DNA of 64,000 nucleotides from Clostridiales bacterium (GCA_017428545.1 JAFRQR010000020.1:348389-412388); one strand, 5' to 3'; shown: positions 24,037 to 32,837, numbered from the stretch's first letter. Notes: generated from the letters alone by a model not told the origin. Numbers and translations: made by a program.

Positions 24037-25407
24037 ATGCAAAGCAGGCTGACGGAAAACGCAATACGACATAAGTACATCGCACCAACCGAGCGTCCCG
24101 CCGGCGATTTTGTCGGTGTGGAGTTTGAACTGCCGATTTTGAATAAAGAGAAAAAGCCCGTCGATTTTAAAGTGATCCACGAACTGACGGATGCCTTTAT
24201 CCACGAATTCCCCTTCGAAGCCGAAAAATACGATGACGACGGTAACATCAGTTCCGCCAAAGACAGAAAGACCGGCGACATCCTCTCTTTTGACTGCAGC
24301 TACAATACCGTCGAGTTTTCTTTCGGAAAAGAATCGGACCTTCACGTCATCTACGACCGCTTTAAGAAATACTATTCCTTCACAAGTGATTTTCTAAAGA
24401 AGAATAACCACGCCATCACCGGCATGGGCATTAACCCGTACCACGAGTTTAACAAAAACGTCCCGGTCCCGAACGGCCGCTACCGCATGCTTCTGCATCA
24501 TCTCAAATCCTACGAGAAATACAAAGATCTCAAGCATTTCCATGACATCCCGAATTTCGGGCTTCTGTCGTGTGCCTCGCAGACGCATGTGGACGTTTCC
24601 AAAAACGAACTGACCGAGGCCATTAATACGTTTAATAAGCTCGAGCCTCTAAAAGCCCTTCTCTTTTCGAATTCTCCGATGGGCGAGTATCTGTGCGCGA
24701 GAGACCATCTCTGGAGAGAGAGCCTTCACGGGCTCAATCCGCATAACGTGGATGTCTTTGACAAAGAGATCGAATCGGTCGACGAGCTGGTCAGCTATAT
24801 CCGTTCGATGAGCCTTTACTGCCTCGAAAGAGACGGCCACTACATCAACTTCGCGCCGACGCCTCTGGATCTGTACTTCGCTTCGGATCTGATCCAGGGT
24901 GAGTTCTATAACGGCAAAGTCTATGAAAAATATACCTTTACTCCCGAGATCGGCGACCTGGACTATCTTCGTTCCTTTAAGTTCGTCGATCTCACGCACC
25001 GCGGCACACTGGAACTTCGAAGCGTCTGCGAGCAGCCCGTCGGCGAGATATTGACGTCGCAGGCATTCCACGCAGGCCTAAAGAAGAACCTCGGCACACT
25101 CGCAGTTTATCTTGACGATCTGCACCAGATCTACGGTCAGGCCTATACCGTCGGTGAACTCCGCCGCATGTTCGTAAAGAAAAATCTTCCGGATTTTATC
25201 AGCAGGGAGGAGCTTTCCGTGATCCTCACTGACCTCATCGACATCGCTAAGGAAGGTCTGGATCGAAGAGGCAGAGACGAAGCCGTTTTCCTCGAGCCGC
25301 TTTACCGCCGCGCAAAGGAAGTACAAAGTCCGGCAAGAGAGATCGTCGAAGGACAGTCCCAGGGCAGATCTCTTGAATACTATATCGATAAGTTTGGTGA
25401 AATATAA
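24037..25407 (+). CDS. Glutamate-cysteine-ligase-like amide ligase (GCS2 family)
   Basis: 456 aa. V-G-V-E-F-E-L-P near 27-34 is the metal/ATP site of GCS2-type carboxylate-amine ligases; T-V-E-F-S-F-G, M-G-I-N-P-Y-H-E and S-Q-T-H-V-D-V-S are further family points, with R-G-T-L-E-L-R-S near 337-344. The substrate may be glutamate plus cysteine or a related amine. GGGAG precedes the ATG; an inverted repeat TATAGTA/TACTATA sits at 24000-24021. Followed 2 nt later by a class II amidotransferase, so operonic. Function by family only. Confidence 0.75.
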   Translation: MQSRLTENAIRHKYIAPTERPAGDFVGVEFELPILNKEKKPVDFKVIHELTDAFIHEFPFEAEKYDDDGNISSAKDRKTGDILSFDCSYNTVEFSFGKESDLHVIYDRFKKYYSFTSDFLKKNNHAITGMGINPYHEFNKNVPVPNGRYRMLLHHLKSYEKYKDLKHFHDIPNFGLLSCASQTHVDVSKNELTEAINTFNKLEPLKALLFSNSPMGEYLCARDHLWRESLHGLNPHNVDVFDKEIESVDELVSYIRSMSLYCLERDGHYINFAPTPLDLYFASDLIQGEFYNGKVYEKYTFTPEIGDLDYLRSFKFVDLTHRGTLELRSVCEQPVGEILTSQAFHAGLKKNLGTLAVYLDDLHQIYGQAYTVGELRRMFVKKNLPDFISREELSVILTDLIDIAKEGLDRRGRDEAVFLEPLYRRAKEVQSPAREIVEGQSQGRSLEYYIDKFGEI

Positions 25408-25409
25408 GC

Positions 25410-26183
25410 ATGTGTGAATTATTCGGGCTCAGTGCCCGTAACCCGATAAAAGTGAATACGGTCCTAAACGAGTTCTTTACCCATAGTGAAAAGAACCCGG
25501 ACGGATGGGGTCTTGCGGTCTTCCGCGGCAATTCCGTTTCTTTGGAAAAAGAACCGAAAAAGGCATTAGACAGTGTCTATCTCCATAACCGCCTGGCCTG
25601 GGATATTACGGCGTCGGATCTTCTCGCGCACGTGCGCCGCGCGACGATCGGCTTCATGAACTACTCAAACTGCCATCCATTTGTCTGGGACGACAAGACC
25701 GGCAGAAGCTGGACACTCATCCATAATGGGACGATCTTCGAGACAGATCTCATCTCCCCTTTTTCAGAGGCTCTGGAGGGTTCTACGGACAGTGAGGCCG
25801 TGCTTCTTTATCTCATCAGCCTGATCAACCGCGCAACTGATAAGAAAGGAGAGCCGCTTTCGGCATCCGAGCGTTTCGATGTGATCGACAAAGCCCTTGT
25901 GAAGCTTGCCGCCTGCGGAAAGCTCAATATCCTCCTTTTTGACGGAGAACAGCTGTATGTGCACACCAACTATAAGGATTCCCTCTATGTCAGAAAGACG
26001 GAAGACTTCTGCAGTTTTTCGACAACGCCTCTTTCTGAAGGCACCTGGGATAAGCTCCCGATGAACCGTCCTTTCGGTTATATCGCAGGTGAATGCGTCC
26101 ACGAAGGCACCTCTCACGATCATGAATTTCTCGACAGCGAACATGACATGACCCTGATCTACTCGGCATTCGCCGCACTGTAA
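25410..26183 (+). CDS. Class II glutamine amidotransferase (EgtC/YafJ-like)
   Basis: 257 aa. Nucleophile Cys2 after Met removal (M-C-E-L-F-G), N-P-D-G-W-G-L-A-V near 29-37, H-V-R-R-A-T near 70-75, N-C-H-P-F near 82-86, H-N-G-T near 98-101 and S-T-D-S-E-A near 120-125 are the Ntn-hydrolase signature. Relatives split or form gamma-glutamyl amides, for example EgtC in ergothioneine synthesis. It is translationally close to the GCS-like ligase (2 nt), so the two probably serve one gamma-glutamyl pathway. Confidence 0.88.
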   Translation: MCELFGLSARNPIKVNTVLNEFFTHSEKNPDGWGLAVFRGNSVSLEKEPKKALDSVYLHNRLAWDITASDLLAHVRRATIGFMNYSNCHPFVWDDKTGRSWTLIHNGTIFETDLISPFSEALEGSTDSEAVLLYLISLINRATDKKGEPLSASERFDVIDKALVKLAACGKLNILLFDGEQLYVHTNYKDSLYVRKTEDFCSFSTTPLSEGTWDKLPMNRPFGYIAGECVHEGTSHDHEFLDSEHDMTLIYSAFAAL

Positions 26184-26196
26184 AATAAAAAGAGGA

Positions 26197-26871
26197 TTAA
26201 ATATCCATAGTATTTCTGCAGGCCGGATAACTCATGCAGCCCCAGAACGGACCTCGAACACCGTTTCTTCTTACCATCGGGCTTCCGCATTTTGCGCAGA
26301 TCCGGACATTTCCGGATGCTCCCTTTTTCATTTCTTCCCCGATCTTCTCGAAAAGCACTTGTGTCATGCGGCAGTCGTTGAGGGCTCTGTGTGCGCCTTC
26401 CGTGGATAATCCGAGATAGTCGGCAAGGTATGTCAGTTTATGGCAGGAAAGCATCGGATAAACGGCACGGGCCAAATAAAGCGTATCTGCGTAGTCGTTC
26501 CCGATCGTTTTCCCGAAATACTTAAGCGCATCACGGCAGATGAACTTCATGTCGAAAGTATGGATGTTATGACCCACCAGAACCATATCACCGGTAAAGG
26601 TAAGAAAGTCATGGAGAGCTTCTTCAAAACATGGCGCATCCTTGACCAAGTCATCCGTGATCCCGTTTACTTCACTTGCAAAATACGGAATATGCCTCCC
26701 CGGATTCACCAGCGTTGAAAACTCCGACGAAACCACCCCGTTAACCACCTTAATCGCAGAGATCTCAACGACCTCATCACTAGAAGGAGAGACCCCCGTC
26801 GTCTCCAAATCAAAGACCACGTAATTCGGAACATACATATTCAGTTTATTACCGGTGGTATTAGACAGCAT
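26197..26871 (-). CDS. DnaQ-type 3'-5' exonuclease with topoisomerase zinc ribbon
   Basis: 224 aa. Exo I D-L-E-T-T-G with D21 and E23, Exo II G-H-N-I-H-T-F-D near 97-104, Exo III H-R-A-L-N-D-C near 160-166, so DEDDh. From ~190 a topoisomerase-type zinc ribbon: C-A-K-C-G-S-P and G-C-M-S-Y-P-A-C. The tail probably binds single strands. It follows the MazG gene by 14 nt, and the MazG and helicase genes overlap, so a three-gene operon is likely. Start uncertain; an alternative ATG lies at 26838. Confidence 0.85.
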   Translation of the reverse strand: MLSNTTGNKLNMYVPNYVVFDLETTGVSPSSDEVVEISAIKVVNGVVSSEFSTLVNPGRHIPYFASEVNGITDDLVKDAPCFEEALHDFLTFTGDMVLVGHNIHTFDMKFICRDALKYFGKTIGNDYADTLYLARAVYPMLSCHKLTYLADYLGLSTEGAHRALNDCRMTQVLFEKIGEEMKKGASGNVRICAKCGSPMVRRNGVRGPFWGCMSYPACRNTMDI

Positions 26872-26885
26872 CTCTTCTCACACAT

Positions 26886-27206
26886 TCATAATGCATCATA
26901 TTTATCTGCTTTCCCCTTGGCTTTTTCCACCGGGTACTTCGCTGCATTCTGATCCATTTTCATATTGATGATCTCGTCTTCATCAAGTCCAAGTTTATCA
27001 AGCAAATCCTGACAATATACAAGCACATCCGCCAGTTCTTCCTTCACGTGCTGAAGATCATAATTCTCTTCACTCCACTGAAAACATTCGAGTAACTCAC
27101 ATGCTTCAATAGCAATAGATTTGGCAAGATTTGCGGGAGAATGAAACTGATCCCAGTTTCTGTCTGCAACAAATTGTCTGATTCTGTTCTTTGTTTGTTC
27201 GTTCAT
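26886..27206 (-). CDS. MazG-like nucleotide pyrophosphohydrolase
   Basis: 106 aa. E-A-C-E-L-L-E-C-F-Q-W near 31-41 and E-L-A-D-V-L-V-Y near 57-64 supply the Glu/Asp cluster of all-alpha NTP pyrophosphohydrolases (MazG/MTH1178 type). Removes diphosphate from NTPs or altered nucleotides. ATGA overlap with the DUF2075 helicase upstream links translation. Confidence 0.9.
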   Translation of the reverse strand: MNEQTKNRIRQFVADRNWDQFHSPANLAKSIAIEACELLECFQWSEENYDLQHVKEELADVLVYCQDLLDKLGLDEDEIINMKMDQNAAKYPVEKAKGKADKYDAL

Positions 27207-29095
27207 GTATTTGCCCCTGCCTTGTTATTCCTTAACTTAAGTCTTTCTTTCAAATATTTCTCAAGTTCTTCATCAACACAGTAGATATAGCATCCTTTCA
27301 TTCCTCGCGTCAGAAGAGTTCTATACGTGTTGCGGATGATTTCGTCGGCACGTTTCCTTGCTTCTTCCGGATTCTCCTTAACAAGTTTCTTAAGGCCTTT
27401 TATCGACTGGTCTGTACTTGCTCGCTTAGTGAAATCAGTTATGATTCTTCCATTGGAATAACGAATATCATCACCGATAATGACCCCGACATAATCGAAT
27501 TCGAGACCTTGTGAAGTGTGAATGCACCCGATTTCATTTACAGAAGTATCTGAAACCGCAAACGGCTCTCCACCATTAAGATTCCAGCTCATCTCAAAGT
27601 CACCTATTTTGATGTCGTGATATTCAGTGTTATTTGCTTCCTGCTTATTCCAATTCCAGCAATATCCGGCAAGCATTCGCGCTCGGTTAGTATCGCGATT
27701 CTTTTCAAAGATAAGATCTCTTACCTCACTAGGGGTATCACATATACGAATATCAAAATCGATATCGTCCAGCGTAGGATTTGCGGTCTCGCGGATTTGA
27801 AGAACATCATCCAGCCAAGCAAGATATCCATTCGATCCATTGCAGCGGAATTGAGACACTAACTCCATCTCGTATACTTGCGAATCAGCTTCTCTTGCCC
27901 ATCTCTTTATCTGATCAACACTTCCGATGTCGTCCATTGTCACTCGTTGATCTTCATCGATAAAGAATACACTGCACAAACTGGAATGGATCAATTCTTT
28001 GATCTGGTTCTCACCTTTATGAAACAACCCAGATTTCGCATTTAATCGGTGTGCTTCATCAACGAGAAGAGTTCCAGCCATGTTTTCCGGAGCATCATAG
28101 AATGTTCCGGATCCTTTGAACATGTTATTCACACTACTCTTCTTATATGATCCTTTAAGTTTGCGAAGGTACACATCACGAGGAGCACTGTTCTTCGAAA
28201 CATACTGAACCATTTGGTTTTTTTGTGTCAGTTCGGCTAGTAGGTTTATAGCAATAACAGTTTTACCTGTACCAGGTCCGCCCTGACAGATAACTGTCCT
28301 CTTTCTACCATCTTTTTGGCATAGTCCTGATAAACGAAGAACTTCTTCACAGACGACCTTCTGTTCATCAATCATAATGAATTCCGGGTTTCCTTTCAGC
28401 ATCTTCCCGATAGAATCCTGAAGGCTCTTCGACGGACGGATTTTTCCATTCTCAACCTGATAAAGGATTTGCTTATTGTCTCCCTTTACAATGCTCTTCT
28501 TGATATATTCTCTGAGTTTCGCATTCTGACCTTTGGTAAATGCAGGCGCATCTTGCAGATAATCCTCATACCAGTCGCTGTCGATCGGATCTTCATCAGT
28601 ACGAGCATAGTTGTGAAGATATGCACAAGGTCTGACATCGATTTCTTCATCTTGAACTGTAGCGTTATAGTCTTTGATCAATTGAGCATATGACCACGCT
28701 TGATAGGAAGGGTGAACAACAGTACGATTGGCCCCGCCCGTATATGTTTCTACCAGAGCATCCATACCTGCAATCGCCGTCAGTTTTTCCCACTGTTTCA
28801 GTTCAATCACAACAATTGCAGGATGACCTTCTCTGTCATAGCCGGAAATAATGAAATCAACACGCTTTGCCGTCTGCGGAATATTGTATTCGATAGCCAC
28901 TCCGGAATCATCAGGAATCTGCGAATCGCTAAGTACTATGAACATATTCTTCATGGAGTTTTCCCATGACCGGTACTCAGCTTCAGGAGTATTCCGTCCC
29001 ATTTTATCAAGAATGGTCTGCTTGATCTTAGGCGCAAGAGTATCCTCGTCCACATCGCGCATGAAGTCAGTTTTTATTCCAGAATAGACAAGCAT
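27203..29095 (-). CDS. DUF2075 helicase-like ATPase with nuclease-like N-terminus
   Basis: 630 aa from the ATG at 29095 (GGGAGGAG 4 nt upstream). N-terminal: R-V-D-F-I-I-S-G near 78-85 and V-V-I-E-L-K-Q-W near 95-102 form D-x(n)-E-x-K, a PD-(D/E)xK nuclease pattern. Then Walker A G-G-P-G-T-G-K-T near 272-279, L-L-V-D-E-A-H-R-L near 345, S-Q-F-R near 405, and C-terminal helicase motifs H-T-S-Q-G-L-E-F and R-G-M-K-G. DUF2075/UvrD-like superfamily 1. Organised with MazG and DnaQ; a phage-defence or repair role is inferred, not shown. Confidence 0.85.
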   Translation of the reverse strand: MLVYSGIKTDFMRDVDEDTLAPKIKQTILDKMGRNTPEAEYRSWENSMKNMFIVLSDSQIPDDSGVAIEYNIPQTAKRVDFIISGYDREGHPAIVVIELKQWEKLTAIAGMDALVETYTGGANRTVVHPSYQAWSYAQLIKDYNATVQDEEIDVRPCAYLHNYARTDEDPIDSDWYEDYLQDAPAFTKGQNAKLREYIKKSIVKGDNKQILYQVENGKIRPSKSLQDSIGKMLKGNPEFIMIDEQKVVCEEVLRLSGLCQKDGRKRTVICQGGPGTGKTVIAINLLAELTQKNQMVQYVSKNSAPRDVYLRKLKGSYKKSSVNNMFKGSGTFYDAPENMAGTLLVDEAHRLNAKSGLFHKGENQIKELIHSSLCSVFFIDEDQRVTMDDIGSVDQIKRWAREADSQVYEMELVSQFRCNGSNGYLAWLDDVLQIRETANPTLDDIDFDIRICDTPSEVRDLIFEKNRDTNRARMLAGYCWNWNKQEANNTEYHDIKIGDFEMSWNLNGGEPFAVSDTSVNEIGCIHTSQGLEFDYVGVIIGDDIRYSNGRIITDFTKRASTDQSIKGLKKLVKENPEEARKRADEIIRNTYRTLLTRGMKGCYIYCVDEELEKYLKERLKLRNNKAGANT

Positions 29096-29319
29096 AAAAC
29101 TCCTCCCACCTATCATCAATAAAGTAATGATAGCAATCTTTGAAGCTCAAGTCCACATGCGTATCCGAGGCCTAAAACGCTGCTGGAGTTTTTCCGTATC
29201 CCATGTTTGTCTTTGTTTACCAATGAATGTCCGAGACCTAAAACTCTATGCCAGATCCTAAACGACTTCTTATAGTCTAGTTTCAGTATACCATGACAGG
29301 AGCTTTTGCCGAAGGAATC

Positions 29320-29420
29320 GGGAAATATTAATTTGTTTCATATTTTGTATAGTTTGTTCGAGGAGAATTAATTAAATTCATATTTCTTTGCCGGGGAATC
29401 ATTTTGTTTACAAAGAAAAA
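29320..29420. repeat. AT-rich repeat units left of the AbiE genes
   Basis: Two units of the same family as the array right of the AbiE genes: TATTAATTTGTTTCATATTT from 29326 and ATTAATTAAATTCATATTT from 29367, ~41 bp apart, then a weaker third. Same orientation as the other array, so the AbiE pair is bracketed by direct repeats. The rest of the 29096-29429 gap also has a degenerate duplication of TCCGAGRCCTAAAAC (about 29165 and 29232); no gene seen. Confidence 0.6.
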
Positions 29421-29429
29421 CTTATCCTC

Positions 29430-30269
29430 TTATTTGCTTAGCTGATTCATTAGTGAAATGACCGTATCGCATGTATCTTCAAACTCAATTCCCGAGGCGT
29501 ATTCAAACTCTTTCCGATAATCATTCCACTGGCGTTTCATGACCTCGCTTTTCCTAACGACTTCCATGATAGCTTTATAGTTATTCACAACATCAGTCGA
29601 TCCACGTCTTGTCGTGGTCGCAAAAAATGCATCTTTTAGATCTTGCATCTCGACATTGTCAGTTTTCAGTTTCGAAAGAATGAACACATCGTAATAATCT
29701 CTAGGCCGTGTATTTTGATCTCCTCTTGATATAATTGTCTCCAATTTCTCGGCGAGTATAGTTGAAAGGTTATACGCCAATACACTAATGCTTCTTTCTT
29801 CCATCATTAGTTTGTAGCTGAATTCGATTTCACTTGGCGTAATCGTATCGCCTGTGGTAATATCCAGTTTCAATGGCACAGCCATCTTTTCATAGTCCGC
29901 ACTTAAAGCAACACGATAGCCGGTATACTCATCGCCTTCGCGTATCTCTCTAATACTCTTAAGACGAAAAAGAATCGAATCATCAACCGGAATGCTAATG
30001 ATCTCTTCTATCATCTTCTGAATTGTATTCTCGTCAACAGGATATCCTTTGATTGTTGCATCCATGTCCATAGTTGCCCGCGAATTTAATCCGACCATTG
30101 ATGCAATCAGAAATCCTCCTTTGATAATATAGTTTTCACGATATCTGGAGAGAGAAACACGTTCCAAAAAGCGTTCGAGCATATAGTTCTGAAGAACAAG
30201 AGCAGCGGATATATTCTTTTCTTTAGCAATGTTTTTCACTATTGCCTTCAGCTGCATTGGATTTTTCAT
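29430..30269 (-). CDS. abiEii: AbiEii-type nucleotidyltransferase toxin
   Basis: 279 aa, polymerase-beta-like nucleotidyltransferase. I-I-K-G-G-F-L near 48-54 and R-A-T-M-D-M-D near 64-70 (D68, D70) are the metal site; later T-P-S-E-I, K-L-E-T-I-I-S-R-G near 194-202 and R-P-R-D-Y-Y-D-V-F near 207-215 match the family. Type IV toxin of the AbiE abortive-infection system; paired with AbiEi, 4-nt overlap. Bracketed by tandem repeats. Confidence 0.9.
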   Translation of the reverse strand: MKNPMQLKAIVKNIAKEKNISAALVLQNYMLERFLERVSLSRYRENYIIKGGFLIASMVGLNSRATMDMDATIKGYPVDENTIQKMIEEIISIPVDDSILFRLKSIREIREGDEYTGYRVALSADYEKMAVPLKLDITTGDTITPSEIEFSYKLMMEERSISVLAYNLSTILAEKLETIISRGDQNTRPRDYYDVFILSKLKTDNVEMQDLKDAFFATTTRRGSTDVVNNYKAIMEVVRKSEVMKRQWNDYRKEFEYASGIEFEDTCDTVISLMNQLSK

Positions 30270-30859
30270 AAGAGCACCTCTAAATAGGCTCTGAGTTTTT
30301 TCTCTACATGTAGGATCACTGCGTATTCGGATAAAAGCGGTATGTTTTTCTCTTTTCTTGCAATATATTGTTTAAAAGCATTGGTGACAACCTGAACATC
30401 TACATGATTTGCGGGTTTCAGGATATCACACAGAGTCCGTTCAGCAGAGTAGCACTTTACCTTATTCCCTCCAGGTGTAGTTTTTTCGGTAATTCCCAAA
30501 CTATAATACGGTTCTTGGGAACCTCGACAAAGGATCCCATCTTGTTTCGGATTAGTAAGATTGTATGTAGCAGGGAAGGCCATATTAAGGCGTATCGGGG
30601 TTCTATCGGTAAGGTCACAGAGAAACAAAGCGGTATCAAGTGAATAGACACCTCTTTTATATCGAGTCTGAGTGCTAACAAATTCGTCTTCCCAAGTTTC
30701 GGGCAAATTATAAACACCTCGCGAAGACCGTTCAAGTAATCCGGAATCAACAAGATATTTCAGACTACCACGCGAGAAACCAGCATCTACCACCATTGCA
30801 GAAGTAATCACTCCATTATTCTGTTTTGCTAATTCAAGAATTTGATTTCCATTCGACAT
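30266..30859 (-). CDS. abiEi: AbiEi-type antitoxin
   Basis: 197 aa. N-terminal winged helix with A-M-V-V-D-A-G-F-S-R-G-S-L-K-Y-L near 22-37, then G-V-Y-N-L-P near 51-56 and a C-terminal AbiEi domain (C-D-I-L-K-P, A-R-K-E-K-N-I-P-L-L). It represses its operon and blocks AbiEii. A 13-bp inverted repeat over the promoter is the likely operator. AAGGATG before the ATG. Confidence 0.9.
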   Translation of the reverse strand: MSNGNQILELAKQNNGVITSAMVVDAGFSRGSLKYLVDSGLLERSSRGVYNLPETWEDEFVSTQTRYKRGVYSLDTALFLCDLTDRTPIRLNMAFPATYNLTNPKQDGILCRGSQEPYYSLGITEKTTPGGNKVKCYSAERTLCDILKPANHVDVQVVTNAFKQYIARKEKNIPLLSEYAVILHVEKKLRAYLEVLL

Positions 30860-30875
30860 GTGATCACATCCTTAC

Positions 30876-30922
30876 TTGACTTTCTTGCTTGCTATTTTAA
30901 CCACACAGAGCAAGAAAGTCAA
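30876..30922 (-). promoter_or_regulatory. AbiE promoter inside a 13-bp inverted repeat
   Basis: TTGACTTTCTTGC and GCAAGAAAGTCAA (30876-30888 and 30910-30922), perfect, 21-nt spacer. On the minus strand the outer arm supplies a -35 TTGACT and TAAAAT (30894-30899) the -10, 17 bp apart. AbiEi proteins are known to bind paired inverted repeats at their own promoter, so this is probably its operator. Confidence 0.75.
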
Positions 30923-30965
30923 CCTAAGTGCATCACATGATAATTTGACTCATATTTCATAACCC

Positions 30966-31165
30966 CGAGACTATTAATCTATTTCATATTTTGTGATATA
31001 TGTTCTGAAATATTAATCTATTTATTATTTTGCAGTATATGTTCGGGAATATTAATTTGTTTAATATTTTGTACCTTTTGTTCGGAATATTAATCTATTT
31101 CATATTTTGGGAGCGGGAGATCGTGGAATATTAATTTATTTCATATCGTGTAACAGTGTTACAAA
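30966..31165. repeat. Five tandem AT-rich units right of the AbiE genes
   Basis: TATTAAT cores at 30972, 31011, 31050, 31088 and 31129, spaced 39, 39, 38 and 41 bp. Conserved half: TATTAAT(C/T)TATTTCATATTTTG, then ~17 variable bases usually ending TTCGG. Too short and variable for CRISPR spacers. No coding frame. The same unit is left of the AbiE genes at 29320. Confidence 0.75.
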
Positions 31166-31167
31166 TG
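31142..31167. other. Palindromic element TGTAACA-N-TGTTACA
   Basis: Positions 31149-31163. Together with the 7 bases on its left and 3 on its right it matches 24 of 26 bases of a site at 60742-60767 on the other strand. It lies ~75 nt before the XRE-type regulator gene. Operator or recombination site possible. Confidence 0.55.
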
Positions 31168-31236
31168 ACGGATTTTCTTGATTTTCGGCGCTTTTTGCTC
31201 CATACTTTTTATAGACTTTATAGATGACGGTTGAGT

Positions 31237-31629
31237 ATGGACAAGGAACGAACGGGACAACTGATCACGGAACTTCGTAAGGAGAAGGGGCTCACCCAGA
31301 AGCAGCTGGCCGAGGCACTGAATGTGACGGACAAGGCGGTTTCCAAATGGGAGCGAGGGCTCAGTTTCCCTGATATCTCTATGCTTGAACCGATCTCTCA
31401 GACGCTGGATATATCGATCATGGAGCTTTTGGCCGGGGAAAGAAAGGGCGAGGATGAGCCCCTGACCCGGGAGGAAGCCCAGAAGATCGTCAAAGAATCG
31501 GTCGAACTTTCTGACGAAGAGATCCGGCACAAACGAGAACGGAGCCGCCTGCTGATCATCATACTGATCGTTCTGGTCCTACTGATGATCTCCCTGACAC
31601 TAAACGTAATCAGCCTGACGCAGAAATAA
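31237..31629 (+). CDS. XRE-family regulator with C-terminal membrane anchor
   Basis: 130 aa. HTH near 7-60: Q-L-I-T-E-L-R-K-E-K-G-L-T-Q-K-Q-L-A-E and A-V-S-K-W-E-R-G-L-S. Acidic linker, then one membrane helix (~106-126: L-L-I-I-I-L-I-V-L-V). Such proteins are membrane-bound transcription factors in Clostridia. 13 nt before the GTG of the acyltransferase-3 gene, which it probably controls or senses. Start ATG at 31237; TTG at 31231 possible. Confidence 0.85.
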   Translation: MDKERTGQLITELRKEKGLTQKQLAEALNVTDKAVSKWERGLSFPDISMLEPISQTLDISIMELLAGERKGEDEPLTREEAQKIVKESVELSDEEIRHKRERSRLLIIILIVLVLLMISLTLNVISLTQK

Positions 31630-31641
31630 GGAGAAGCCAAA

Positions 31642-32814
31642 GTGAGTTTTACGATTATCTTTTATATCAGCTTAGCTCTCCTGGGAGCGATCCTGATTCT
31701 AAATACGAAAAAAAGAACTTCTACGGAAGAGCCTTTCTTTGACCGGATCGTAAGTAAAGAGATCCAGGGCTTCCTTGCGCTCTTTATCATTTTCCACCAG
31801 ACCGTCGTCACGCTTATTCATTTCGGTTTGGAGGACACCGACATGAAGGAGTTCTTCCTCTTCTTCTTTTACGGGATCCTGGCGGTATCTTTCTTCTTCT
31901 TTAGTTCCGGATTCGGGCTCGTGAAGAGGTGGATGACCGATAAGGACTACACCAAGGGCTTCATGAAGCGAAGGATCTTTACGGTCCTCGTTCCGTTCTT
32001 TATCTGTAACTATATCTATCTTACGGATGCCCTTCTTCACAACATCCGCTACGGCAGCCACTTCACCTTCGTGGAAGTCATCTGCGCGTTCTTCGGATTG
32101 TTCCTCGTCAATAACCAGATGTGGTTTGCCGTCGAGATCATGATCCTTTACGTTGCTTTTCGCATCGTGTTCGGGCACGTGAAAAAGGCCAGGACGGGGA
32201 TCCTCATCATGACGGGAGTCGTGCTGGTGCTGATCGCTATCGGTCTTTCTGCCGGCCACTCCGATTCGCCGCTTATGTCCTACTGGTTCAAGGGCGAATG
32301 GTGGTATAACACGATCCTGATGTTCCCGCTGGGCATGCTTTACGCTTATAAGGAAGAGCGCATCAATGCCATTATCCGGAAGGCCTATACGGCGATCCTT
32401 CTTTCTTCTTTCGCGCTGGTGATTCTTCTGGACTATGTCCACAGGGGACTGATCGAGGATCAGGTCTACTACTCGGAAATTTACGGGGCGAAGTACCCGC
32501 TTCTCGATAAGCTTCAGGGGCTTTCGACGGAGACGGTCTATGAGATCGTATTCCTCATTCTCGTGGTGACGCTGCTGTCGCGCTTTAAGCTAGATAATCC
32601 GGTACTGAAGTTTCTCGGCAAGATCTCGCTGGAGACGATCATGCTCAACTACTTAATGAATGAGCGGCTCTTCTTCCTTTACAACAGATACGGCATCGCG
32701 GTGTATCTGCCGGCGGTCATCGTCAGTACGATCGCTGCGGCCTCGGTCGTATATCTTCTGAAGAATCTTGTGCTCGAGAGAAGATCGGGGCTGTTTGACG
32801 GAGAGGTCAGGTAA
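31642..32814 (+). CDS. Acyltransferase-3 family membrane protein
   Basis: 390 aa, GTG start with GGAG 9 nt upstream. About 10 membrane helices. Motifs: E-I-Q-G-F-L-A-L-F-I-I-F-H-Q near 40-53 (catalytic His), S-G-F-G-L-V-K-R-W near 87-95, Y-W-F-K-G-E-W-W-Y-N near 213-222. OafA/NodX-type O-acetyl or O-acyl transfer to surface sugars. It follows the membrane-bound XRE regulator; ends at a bidirectional terminator. Confidence 0.9.
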   Translation: MSFTIIFYISLALLGAILILNTKKRTSTEEPFFDRIVSKEIQGFLALFIIFHQTVVTLIHFGLEDTDMKEFFLFFFYGILAVSFFFFSSGFGLVKRWMTDKDYTKGFMKRRIFTVLVPFFICNYIYLTDALLHNIRYGSHFTFVEVICAFFGLFLVNNQMWFAVEIMILYVAFRIVFGHVKKARTGILIMTGVVLVLIAIGLSAGHSDSPLMSYWFKGEWWYNTILMFPLGMLYAYKEERINAIIRKAYTAILLSSFALVILLDYVHRGLIEDQVYYSEIYGAKYPLLDKLQGLSTETVYEIVFLILVVTLLSRFKLDNPVLKFLGKISLETIMLNYLMNERLFFLYNRYGIAVYLPAVIVSTIAAASVVYLLKNLVLERRSGLFDGEVR

Positions 32815-32837
32815 TTCGGGTTAATGAGTCAAAAAGG

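Noticed and set aside
30966..31165. CRISPR-like array
   Set aside because: Units are imperfect and variable parts are only ~17 bp and related to each other; no cas genes; repeats rather than spacers drift.
31699..32442. 247-aa open frame on the minus strand
   Set aside because: Antisense to the acyltransferase-3 gene; composition (Asp, His, Arg, Lys) is typical of reverse-strand shadows of membrane proteins.
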